This document shows, in pieces, positions 22,248 through 31,629 of a DNA stretch of 64,000 nt. The notes beneath the pieces are model-generated. The model searched no databases. It was not told the DNA's origin and saw only the letters and a program-made list of their open reading frames with translations. Location of the stretch: positions 74,056,041-74,120,040 of the forward strand of contig CM077598.1 in assembly GCA_039654915.1 (NCBI GenBank), in the 5' to 3' direction. The stretch comes from Aquilaria yunnanensis (taxonomy: Eukaryota; Streptophyta; Magnoliopsida; Malvales; Thymelaeaceae). Position 1 is the first letter of the stretch. The number at the start of each line of letters is the position of its first letter. A program made the position numbers and the translations under genes.

Positions 22248-25165
22248 ACGCTGAAGTCATCAGGGAAGTCAAATACCCCGAATGGTTAAGCAACGTGGTC
22301 ATTGCCACAAAAGAAGGCAGCAGCAAACTCCGGATGTGCATTGACTTCAGAAACTTGAACGATGCTTGCCCAAAAGACTCATACCCTCTTCCGCCAATAG
22401 ACCAACTGGTAGACTCAACTGCTGAATACGGGCTCCTAAGTTTCCTAGACGCCTTCAGTGGCTACCATCAAATAAGGATGGACCTCAAAGATGAACAAAA
22501 AACCACCTTCATCACCGAGGGAGGAACATACTGCTACGTCAGGATGCCCTTCGGGCTTAAAAATGCAGGAGCCACCTACCAAAGGTTGATGAACAAGGTC
22601 TTTAAGGACCAAATGGGGAGAAACATGGAGGTGTATGTTGACGATATGATAGTCAAAAGCAAGCTCCCTCGCAACCACGTTGCAGATCTAGAGGAAACCT
22701 TCCAAAAGCTCAGAGCCTTCAGGATTCGTCTCAATCCTGAAAAATGCATGTTCGGGGTGACCTCGGGAAAGTTCCTTGGGTACATAGTATCCGAAAGAGG
22801 CATCGATGCTAACCCCGAAAAAATTAAGGCTCTGCTCAAGTTCTGAACTCCTGCCACAGTAAAAGATGTGCAGAGACTCACTGGAAGAATAACCTCTCTT
22901 AGCAGGTTCATTTCCAGGTACGGAGATAGGTGTCGGCCTTTCTTCAAAGTCCTCACTAAGGCAGCAAAAAAGGAAGGCAACCTCGGAAGGGATGATCATC
23001 CTTGGAATCAAGACTGTCAAAAAGCATGGGAAGAACTCAAAATATACCTAGCCAGCCTGCCGACTCTATGACAACCTCGCGAGGGAGAGCCCCTCGTGTT
23101 ATACCTCGCCGTCACGGAAAAAGCTGTGAGCTCAGTCCTCGTGAAAGAAGAAGGGCCAAAACAATGGCCGGTTTACTATGTAAGCAAATCCCTGCATGGC
23201 ACCGAAGTCAGGTACCCTCTGCTGCAAAAAGCTATATACACCTTGGTGCTTGCAGGGAGAAGGCTGCGACCATACTTTCAGGCTCACCCCATCATCGTCC
23301 AAAGTAGCCTACCACTACGAGACGTTATGAGGAAAGTGGATCATTCGGGAACGCTCTCCAAGTTCTGTATAGAGCTTGGCGAACACGATATCACCTATGA
23401 ACCTCGGAAGGCCATAAAAGCTCAAGCACTGGCAGAATTCATTGCCGAAATACCCACCACGGAGGACAGTCATCCGGATCTGAACGAAGGTGAGCCAGAA
23501 TGGACCTTACATGTTGACGGAGCCTCGGGGTCCGAACACCAGGGAGCTGGGGTAATTATCAGAGGCCCCGAACGCCTGGAAGTAATGAAGGTTATCAAGT
23601 TTAGCTTCAACGTCACTAACAATGTGGCTGAGTATGAGGCCCTCATAGCGGGATTACAACTGGCCAGAAAAATTGGCGTGAGAAACTTAAAGGCTCACAG
23701 TGATTCCCAACTAGTAGTTTGGCAGACGGTAGGAGACTATGGGGCGAAGGACCCAATCTTGGAAAAATACGATGAGCTGGTAGCAAAACTCATTCAAGAG
23801 TTTGACGCCGTACGGATCGAAAACGTACCTCGGCGGAAAAACACCGAAGCAGATTGCTTGGCGAAGACAAAGACCTACATCGAGGTTCTAGACCATCCGA
23901 GCATCTCAGTACTGAGCATAGCGACCTCGGGAAAAGGATGGAGGGATCCAATAAAAAGGTACTTCGCAGAAAATGTGCTCCCCGAAGACCCCGGTGATGC
24001 TACAAAACTGCGAAAGCGCTCCGGCCGTTTCTTCCTAATCGGTGAAGAACTATACCGACAGGGAAACGCGAATCCACTACAAAGATGTGTGAACGAAGAG
24101 GATACTGAAATGATCCTTGAAGAAGTCCACAAAGGCATGTGTGGTTCACACATTGAAACCGATGCCCTTGCAGCGGTGATACTCCGCCAGGGATACTTCT
24201 GGCCTACACTGATAAAGGACGCAAGGCAGTTCGTCCGGAAATGCGGTGGTTGCCAGAGACATGTGAACATCCAAAGGGCACCCTCGGAAATGGTAACTTC
24301 GGCTGACTATCCCTGGCCCTTCGCAGTCTGGGGTATAGACCTTATTGGGCCACTCCCCGCAGCGCCCGGAGGCGTGAAATTCTACGTGGTAGCAGTAGAA
24401 TATTTCTCCAAATGGGTCCAGGCAGAACCGCTAGCAACTATCTCGGCAAAAGAAGTGCAGAAGTTTGTATGGAAGAACATCGTATGCAGATTCGGCATAT
24501 CGAGGGTACTAGTGGCTGATAATGGATCCCAATTCACAAACAAAGGATTCCAGGAATTTATTAGTGACCTCGAAATAAAGATGCACTTCACCCCAGTAGC
24601 TCACCCCTAAAGCAACGGGCAGGTGGAAGTATCTAACAGGACCATAAAAGATGGCATGAAAAAGAGACTAGGGGAAGCAAAATGGAAATGGCCAGGAGAA
24701 CTCCAAAGTGTATTATGGAGTTACCGAATGACACCCCGAAGAGCCACAGGGGAGACTCCTTTGTCACTCATCTTCGGAACAGAGGCCCTCATCCCTATCG
24801 AGATAGTTAGACCATCAGCACGAGTGCAAGTATTTGATGAAGGTGGAAACGACCTCGGCCTGAGAACGAAGGTCGACCTCGTCGGCGAACACAGAGAAAT
24901 AGCTGAGCTGAGAAGAAAAGCTTTCCAGCAAAGAGTGGCCGCGGCTATAAATTTACTAGCCAGGCCAAAAGAAATCAAGAAAGGGGACCTCGTTGCTGAC
25001 TTTGCACCCCGAAAGGCATCCCACGGAGTACTTCGTGCGAACTGGGAAGGACCTTATCTGGTTCTTGCCGAAGTATGAAAAGACGTGTACAAACTTGGTG
25101 ACACCGAAGGCATAGAATTGAAAAACACTTGGCACTCAGACACCCTGAAGAAATTCTACGCTTAA
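22248..25165 (+). pseudogene. pol: Copy C pol: RT (part), RNase H, aRNase H, integrase
   Basis: The RT begins mid-domain (EVIREVKYPEW equivalent) and keeps YVDDMIV (about 22637-22657). The longest open stretch, 23096-24610 (504 residues), covers the first RNase H, the archaeal-type RNase H (VDGASG, YEALIAG, HSDSQL, EADCLA) and most of the integrase, with the zinc motif and two catalytic Asp. Stops: 22844-22846 and 23069-23071 (both CGA to TGA), 24608-24610 (CAA to TAA in the AHPQSNG motif, shared with copy A) and 25076-25078 (CGA to TGA). Nine bases are lost in frame near 24993. It ends at TAA 25163-25165, ahead of the convergent aORF. Confidence 0.88.
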
Positions 25166-25302
25166 GATAGAGCGGAAGGATTGTGTTGTACAAAAAATAC
25201 CCTAAGTACAGAATGTCCTTGAGAAAAATTCTTAAGTGTACAAAATGGTGCAAGATAGAATTCCGCGAAGGTGTTCGCCGTGATAAAGAGAAGATGTGAT
25301 TT

Positions 25303-25440
25303 TCCGAAGTCCCTTGAGCCATCACGCTCGAAAAAATGGAAAACAAAAAATCTTGCAAAAGTATTCGCCGCAAAAAGCACAGAATAATTTTTTTGTGATT
25401 GCAGGTTTCCCGAAGTCTCTTGAGTGAACTTGTTCGGGAT
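25303..25440. repeat. Dyad repeats between converging genes, copy C (2 units)
   Basis: Units at about 25303-25331 and 25409-25440 (CCGAAGTCCCTTGAGCCATC and CCGAAGTCTCTTGAGTGAAC, each followed by a GCTCG or GTTCGGGA half). They lie in the 413-bp spacer between the pol stop (25165) and the aORF stop (25579). Nothing else was recognised in the spacer. Confidence 0.7.
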
Positions 25441-25578
25441 GATGGAAATGAAAAATCTTGCAAAAAGACTTAGCCAAAAAATATATTCATTGAGAATGAT
25501 CAGGCTTACAAAGAAGAAGTGCCCGAAGAAGGAGCACAAAAACGAAGAGGAAAAAAAGGAAAAGGCCCCTAAAACAGC

Positions 25579-26389
25579 CTAAGGGTTTTCGGCGTCCCGA
25601 GAGCCACCAGCCTCTGTGCCCTTTTCCACCACCTTCGGTGCCGGAATGTTCAGAGCTTCTAAAAAAGAGAGGTCCAGACCTGGGAACCTCTGAAGGACTT
25701 GATGCCGAGCGAGGCAGAACCCGTCCTGGAAGGCAACCTTAGTCATTTGGTCGGATTTTTCCTTCTCAACCTCAAGGTCCTCCAGCTCGTCCTTCAAATC
25801 TGCAACCTCCTTCTTCAGCGCCTTCATCCTCTTCTTCGCGTCGGGCTCCTTCTTCAAAGACTTGACCTCGGCTTCAAGAGCCTTTTTCTCAGTCACCAAC
25901 GACCGGATGAGATTGTCAGAATCTGACTTATCCTTGAGAAGGTCTTGGTTGGCAGCGAGCATCCCCACCACCTGATCGCCAAGGTCAGCAATCTTCAGGG
26001 AGGAGTCCTTCTCAAGATCTTCCTTTTCCTTCCGGAACTCCTCCCGAAGGGCAGCCACTTTTTTCTTCGCAGCATCTGCCAGCTGCTGGTTCTTGGCGGT
26101 CAACTCCGAGCACGTGACTTTCACTTTTTCTAAGGCCTCTAAGGCTGAAGCTCGGAACGCCGTCTGCCTGGCCACCCAAACTCGGAGAAAGCCGGCGTAC
26201 CCCAGCAGCTGCGAAAAGATGAACGCAAGGTCAGTAAGAGCCAAGCACTTAGGAAAATTTGAAGGGAAAAAGGTGTGAAGAGCATACCTGAGCAGCATGC
26301 TCGGTAGCTTTCACGGCGAGGGTGTCATCGCCCAGATGGGCCGCTGCAATAGCCTTGAAGGAGGCCTCTGTAAGCACCCCCTTTGAAAT
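25579..26389 (-). pseudogene. Copy C aORF, exon 4 and end of exon 3
   Basis: Exon 4 is 26208 down to 25579 and is fully open. It starts LLGYAGFLRVWVARQ, continues as a charged coiled coil, and ends with FQDGFCLARHQVLQRF, LSFLEALN and the tail GGSRDAENP. Compared with other copies it lacks the short EGPRW.WSK.EHL segment after LNIP. The intron before it has an AG acceptor at 26210-26209. Exon 3 runs from 26288 to the break at 26389, where copy B is inserted; the rest of exon 3 resumes at 40284 after the duplicated GAAAT. Confidence 0.82.
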
Positions 26390-27256
26390 TGATAGCCAAA
26401 GGCTATCGCCTCAATCTGGCCGAACACCCTGCCACAACAATGGCCAGAAGAACTGGCGCTTCCTGGGAACAGGTGGAATCATGCACCTCGGGAGATAGCC
26501 GGATAGCTCCGAGCCTCGGCACGCCAGTAAAACTTGAGGACTCCATTCGCCCCCCAAGGTTGTGAACAGCGCGCCTTCGGAAAAGTGGCACCAGGCATTG
26601 CTGCCCGAACATGATATCCCTGAAGGCGGAACCCCCTGGAACTGGGAACGCCCGAACTGAGGGTATGCTTCCCGAAGAGGCTCTGTCCGAACTAGAGGAC
26701 GACCTCGCCCAGGGACCTCGGGAGTACGGCAGGAGCATTTAAGGAAGCATTTAAGGAAGCCTCTGACACGTCCCACCACAGACGTAAAAAGTCACCCTGA
26801 CGCACAGACGCCATCAGAATCACATCATGGCCCGTCTCAGCACAAGGCTCGAGGCCATCTGGTTACCAACTATCTGTCCCCTACGCCCAGAAGTTCAGGA
26901 GCATCCGACTGCACACGTGTCATGATCGGAACGGGCTAGGTATTCCTATATATACAGGAAATAAATACTTGACAGGAGGTTGGTTGGCCGAAGATACAGC
27001 TCCCACACTCTGAGAAAATACCAGGCGAGACTTTTCTGCCTTTCTCTTTGAGCTAGTGACTTTCTCCTTTTTCCGGCCACCACTGACTTGGGCGTCGGAG
27101 GCTCCCCCCCCGGAAAAACACTCCGGGGGCCTTCTAACCCTCTTGACCAGCTCTTCAGGTACTCTCCTTGGGGCGATCCACCCTCCAGGCGTTCTTCCTC
27201 CTAGAAGTCTCCTCAACAGTCATCATGACTCACAACGATGAGGCCCCAGGCCATCA
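26390..27256 (+). repeat. Copy B 5' LTR
   Basis: 867 bp, starting TGATAGCCAAAGGC and ending GGCCATCA. Promoter elements are at 26914-26954, so transcription should start near 26980. The part downstream of that contains an ATG at 27225 that is in frame with gag. Confidence 0.95.
26914..26954 (+). promoter_or_regulatory. Copy B 5' LTR promoter: CACGTG and TATA
   Basis: CACGTG at 26914-26919, 27 bp, then TATATATA at 26947-26954. The partner LTR has the same pair at 39941-39946 and 39974-39981. Confidence 0.72.
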
Positions 27257-28811
27257 TTTGGCGCCGTCTGTGGGAACCCGCTCGCAAATCGCCGTCGTTG
27301 AGACTCGGCATTCTAAGGACAAGGGACTCCCAAGGTCCTCGTCCGCGCCTGAGATACAACGGGCCGCTGAGCAGACACTCCCAGAGACTTCTACGCCCGA
27401 GGAAGACCGCCCTCTGGTAATCACCATGAGCTTCTTGAGGGACTTTCAGCGCTCGGTCGTTGCGGAAATGACTCAGCAGATCGACCGAAGATGGCCACAG
27501 CAGTCACAGGCCCAGAAACCCTCCTCATCAGCACGCCTTCGGGAGAGAAGCCCCAAGTCTACATACCGCAGTTCAGGAAGTGGAGAGCCTCGCGGAGAAT
27601 CATCCACAGAAGATATAGCCCTCGGGAAACGGCCTGTGGGACAAACCGGGTCCAAGCGACCGAGAGTCTCACAGCGAAGCAGTTCGACGCCCGAGGCGAG
27701 GTCCCTGACCCCTCCGCGCCGAACTCGCTCCCCGAAAAGGCGCCGTCGATCTCCCTCCCGTGAAAATGGTCCTAGCGCCACTGCGCTTATGGAAAGGATA
27801 TTGGCACGGCTGGACAGAGTGGAGAAGCAAGTGGCCAGAAAACCCGTTTGGGACAGGCTGTCGAGGGCATTATGCGAAGATGACTCCCCGTTTATTCACG
27901 CCGTCGTTGCGGCAGCTATGCCAGGCGACTTCAGAGTGCCTAGGCTGGAGATCTATGATGGCCGGACTGATCCACAGGCCCATCTGACAAAGTACAGACG
28001 GAGCATGATAATGCACGGAGCTGATGACGCTACCATGTGCAAATGCTTCGAAGTCACCCTCACGGGCCCAGCAACAGCATGGTACAATTCCTTGCCCCCA
28101 GGGACTATCACTGAGTTCCAGGAGTTGTCCACATCCTTCACCCAGCAGTTCATTGGGAGCAGGCCGAAGGCCAAAATGCCTGTGCAGATGTTCGACATAG
28201 AGCAGAAAAACGGAGAGACAATCCGAGACTATGTCGAACGATTCAACAGGGAAGCACTCAGCGTCCCGGACTTCCGGCCCGAAATCCGCATCCTCGCTAT
28301 GACACGGGGCCTTCGGCGTGACTCACAGCTGTTCTACGAGTTCTCAAAGGACCCCCCGGAGACCCTCGGAGAATTTTACCGAAGGGCAGAGCAGCACATG
28401 ACAGCCGAGGAATTGAGGATGGCGGGGCCGAAGTCTGATCATCACCGCGCCGAAGGGTCCAGTCAGCCAGCTCGGCATCTTTCTGAACACACAGGCCAAC
28501 CACGACAAATGCGAGGAAGGAAACCTCAAAGTTTCACGCCCTTGAGCACGACACGGACCAACATTCTCATGGCGCTGGAAAGGCGAGGGACGCAGATTCG
28601 GCGGCCAAAGGCCATGGCCGCCGATAATAAGAAGAATGCCAAGAAGTTCTGCCAGTTTCATCGCGACCATGGTCATGACACCGAAGACTGCTTCGAGCTG
28701 AAGAAGTACATAGAGTTGCTGATCAAACAGGGCGAACTTCGCAAATACATGCGGATGCCCTCCCCGAAAGGCAGAAAAGAGGAGGAAGAGGGCCGAAAAC
28801 GAGGACTATGA
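27225..28811 (+). CDS. gag: Copy B gag, open for 528 codons, start inside the LTR
   Basis: Gag forms the virus-like particle that packages element RNA. The frame opens at ATG 27225, 32 bp before the LTR end, and reads MTHNDEAPGH across the LTR edge and primer site into gag. The same start and frame are found in copy M, and a matching ATG lies at the LTR end in C, D, F and F2. Residues about 60-200 are rich in Arg, Ser and Pro. A Retrotrans_gag-type domain follows (about 225-395, with PRLEIYDGRTDPQAHL and TGPATAWYNSLPPG), then a CHHC zinc motif near residue 475 (FCQFHRDHGHDTEDC). The stop at 28809-28811 comes from a two-base loss near 28793; in copy A the frame continues into protease. A farther upstream in-frame ATG exists at 27168. 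Confidence 0.85.
   Translation: MTHNDEAPGHHLAPSVGTRSQIAVVETRHSKDKGLPRSSSAPEIQRAAEQTLPETSTPEEDRPLVITMSFLRDFQRSVVAEMTQQIDRRWPQQSQAQKPSSSARLRERSPKSTYRSSGSGEPRGESSTEDIALGKRPVGQTGSKRPRVSQRSSSTPEARSLTPPRRTRSPKRRRRSPSRENGPSATALMERILARLDRVEKQVARKPVWDRLSRALCEDDSPFIHAVVAAAMPGDFRVPRLEIYDGRTDPQAHLTKYRRSMIMHGADDATMCKCFEVTLTGPATAWYNSLPPGTITEFQELSTSFTQQFIGSRPKAKMPVQMFDIEQKNGETIRDYVERFNREALSVPDFRPEIRILAMTRGLRRDSQLFYEFSKDPPETLGEFYRRAEQHMTAEELRMAGPKSDHHRAEGSSQPARHLSEHTGQPRQMRGRKPQSFTPLSTTRTNILMALERRGTQIRRPKAMAADNKKNAKKFCQFHRDHGHDTEDCFELKKYIELLIKQGELRKYMRMPSPKGRKEEEEGRKRGL
27259..27278 (+). other. Copy B tRNA primer-binding site
   Basis: TGGCGCCGTCTGTGGGAACC begins two bases after the LTR end. The first nine bases are complementary to the ACGGCGCCA 3' end of plant tRNA-Asp; the match weakens beyond that. 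The same sequence is at 62919-62938 in copy M. The primer assignment is an inference. Confidence 0.7.
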
Positions 28812-28896
28812 CTCCGACAGGCGGAGAAACAGAAGTCCAAAAAGGCGCCTTCCACCTCCAGTAGGGGTCATCCAAACCATCACCACGGGGCTCCCA

Positions 28897-31629
28897 TGTA
28901 ATGCCCGGAAAATCCAAACTGATTAGGTCCCGGGGTAAGTGGATTGGGAGCCAAAGAATTTTCCTAATTTGGGAATTTAGCTGAATTAATGTGAGGGGAC
29001 ATTAAATTAAGTGTTAAGGATTCATGAAATTAAGCTTGGCTTAGGCCAAGAAAAATAATGGTGAAAATGGTGGATTTCGAAGATGAAGGACTCAATTGAA
29101 CAAAGGAATTGTTGTAAGTTGGGCTCAATTGCCCAAATTCAAAAGATTGGAGGACTAAGTGGGGAATTGACCCATTTTCATGGCCTTGGATGCCATGGCT
29201 AGCCATGTCCATTCAAAATAATATATTTTATGCCACCTCCACCTCCACCCACACCTCCACTCACCTTTGTCCCCCACCTTCACCACTTCATCATTTAACT
29301 TCACCAACTCTTCCAATTTGTCCCCCCACTTTGTCTCCCACTTCCCATTTGAATTATTACTCCACTAAGGCATTATTCCCACCCATTTTGGACACCCATA
29401 ACCGTACATACACTCCCCCATTCAACAAAATACATTTCTTCACTCATCTCACCTCATTCAAGCCATTTCACTCTCTTTCTTCAATCTCTCTCTACAAACT
29501 CTCTCTACAAACTCTCTCTCCCTTCTCTCTAGTTTTGGCCAACACTTGTTCTTCTCTCCAAGAACATTTCTAACTCTTCTTGCCATCACTAGAAATCACC
29601 CTTCCATAAATTAAAACCAAGTGTTCTTGGTGGAATTCATGCTCTAAACACCCAAAGAGCAAGAATCAAGTAAAAGATTCAAAGAAAACCAAGGAGAGAA
29701 ATTCGGCCATCTTCATTTCTTAGAGGTTTTGAACTCTTCTCAAGGAGTTCTTTGTGTATATGAGCTTCTAAGCTCATTGGGAGGAAGAATCAAGAAGAAA
29801 ATTTGAAGAACATCAAGCACACAAAAATTCGGTCTCACCTCCTAGTCAAGGTTTCGTAAGTGTGAACCAAGTATTCTTGGTATTTTGATTTCTTTAAGAT
29901 AATTACCAAGTGTTCTTGGTATTTTATGGATTACTAATTTATTTGGCCATTTTGGTTCTTGTGCTAGAAAATCATTTCTAGAAACCAACAAGCGAGGAAA
30001 TCGAAGGAAAACAAGCTTCTAAGAAGCTTTCGGTATTGGTAAGGATTCCTATACTCTTTGAGTATTCAGGCCCCTAGGTGATGGTCAAAGAACCATATGA
30101 TCCTGGGTGTGCTAAGAGGGCATAAGTTAAATTATTGCTTCGGCAATTCTGTATCGCTCATGAGCTAAGTTAAGTAAGCAAGCATTATGGGCTAGGATTT
30201 AAGTAGGCCACCTTAAATTCCTATGCTAAGTGAGATCTCCGAAAATGAAAAGTATGTGAAATTAATGAAATAAAACTTGAGGGATGCTTGCTGCCCTTCT
30301 GTAAATCAAGGTGTTAAGTGGCGTGTGTTTGTGTGCTTCTATGAATTTGTTGTGCATGCTAACCCCCGATTTCGATTATTATTGTATATACATGTATCTT
30401 TGTGTTTTCTTTGTCTTTATGTTTTCTTTGCAGGATTTTTGGAATATTTATTGCCATTACATTCTTGGCATATGTTAGGCCATAAAGGCCATATGTTAGG
30501 CTTTGGAAGCCATACGGAATCCTTATTGAGATTTAAATCTCACCCGCCCTACTCTACCTTTGTAGGAAAAAGTGTGCTCGAAAGATTGAGCTAAGAGTCC
30601 TAAGTACTCTTTCTGTGGTGTTGAGGTTGAGTATGTAAATACTATTTGCTCAATTTATTCTAAGTATTTACCTTTAGTTGCTTGAAAATCAAGCTAATAA
30701 AATGTGGACTTTGTGTGCAGGACTACGAGTCTAGAAACTGTGGGAACAACGTCTTAAGGTGGATTTGTGTTCTTTGGATTATGGCTTGCTTTTAAGCATG
30801 TAATAGTTGGTCTTAGTTAAATGACCAAATTTATGAACTTAGCTAAAATTTGGCCAAACTTAGTATTTTGGGCTTGTAATATGGACTATGGACACTTTGG
30901 GTGTTTTTATTGCTTGGTGGACTTACCAAGGCCCATGCATGTTTTATGGAAGTATGATTTTCATGAAAATCGGAAGGATGTACAAATTGGGCTTAAATGC
31001 ATGTTTTGGGCTTAAATAAGAAATTAGAAATTTTGAATATGTTCTTGGTTAATTTTGGGCCATATGCATGTTAAGTATGGAAAAGGCCCATAAGCCCATG
31101 TTTATGTTGAAAGCATGCTATGTTTGGCTTTGTATGCGCACTCAAAGAAAAACATGCAAATAAACTTGGAGAAGCATGAAATTGGATGCATGTGTAAAGA
31201 TTGGCTAATAAGAAGAATAGGTGCACATATGTGAATTAATGTATGCCTAAGCATTAGTTTGCTTTTAAAAGCATTAAGAGATTACGTGCACTAGTGAACA
31301 CCAAAATACATAAGCATGCGAAGCATATGCATGAAATTAAGTTTTCAAACTTAAGTTGGTGTTTTGGTTGCCATGCATAATCTTGGCTAAAGCTTGGTAA
31401 ATACCATGAAAATGAACACATGAAATCCACATAGGTGCTAGTTTGTTTCCAAGAGCATTTAAGCTTAAACCTTTAATAAGAACATAACAAGCTAGTACCA
31501 GTAAGTATCTTGGGGTTCGTGCCCATAAGTCTTAGTGAGTAATAAAAGCCCCTTCGGTTTAATTAAACTTCCGCTGCATGTCTTATATAATTGGGCCCGA
31601 ATGGGCCAGGGGCAGTTTAGGGCACGACA
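28897..31629 (+). mobile_element. Solo LTR J (Del/Tekay-like chromovirus), TSD TCCCA
   Basis: A 2,733-bp LTR starts TGTAATGCCCGGAAAATCC and ends GGGCAGTTTAGGGCACGACA. It is flanked by TCCCA at 28892-28896 and 31630-31634. Removing it restores the gag-protease linker found intact in copies A and M. The TGTAATGCCC start and great length are typical of Del/Tekay LTRs. No coding sequence was recognised; the open frames at 29190-29573 and 30277-30594 have no similarity I can see. Confidence 0.88.
29483..29522 (+). repeat. Pyrimidine-rich tandem repeat in LTR J
   Basis: CTCTCTCTACAAA is repeated in tandem and ends in a CTCTCTCTCCC run, within a wider C/T-rich stretch (about 29220-29530) of CCACCTCCACC-type sequence. 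Confidence 0.7.

Noticed and set aside
27168..27224. Upstream in-frame ATG giving a 547-codon gag in copy B
   Set aside because: The extra 19 residues come from LTR sequence that is not conserved in frame in C, D or F, while the ATG at 27225 and its context are conserved.
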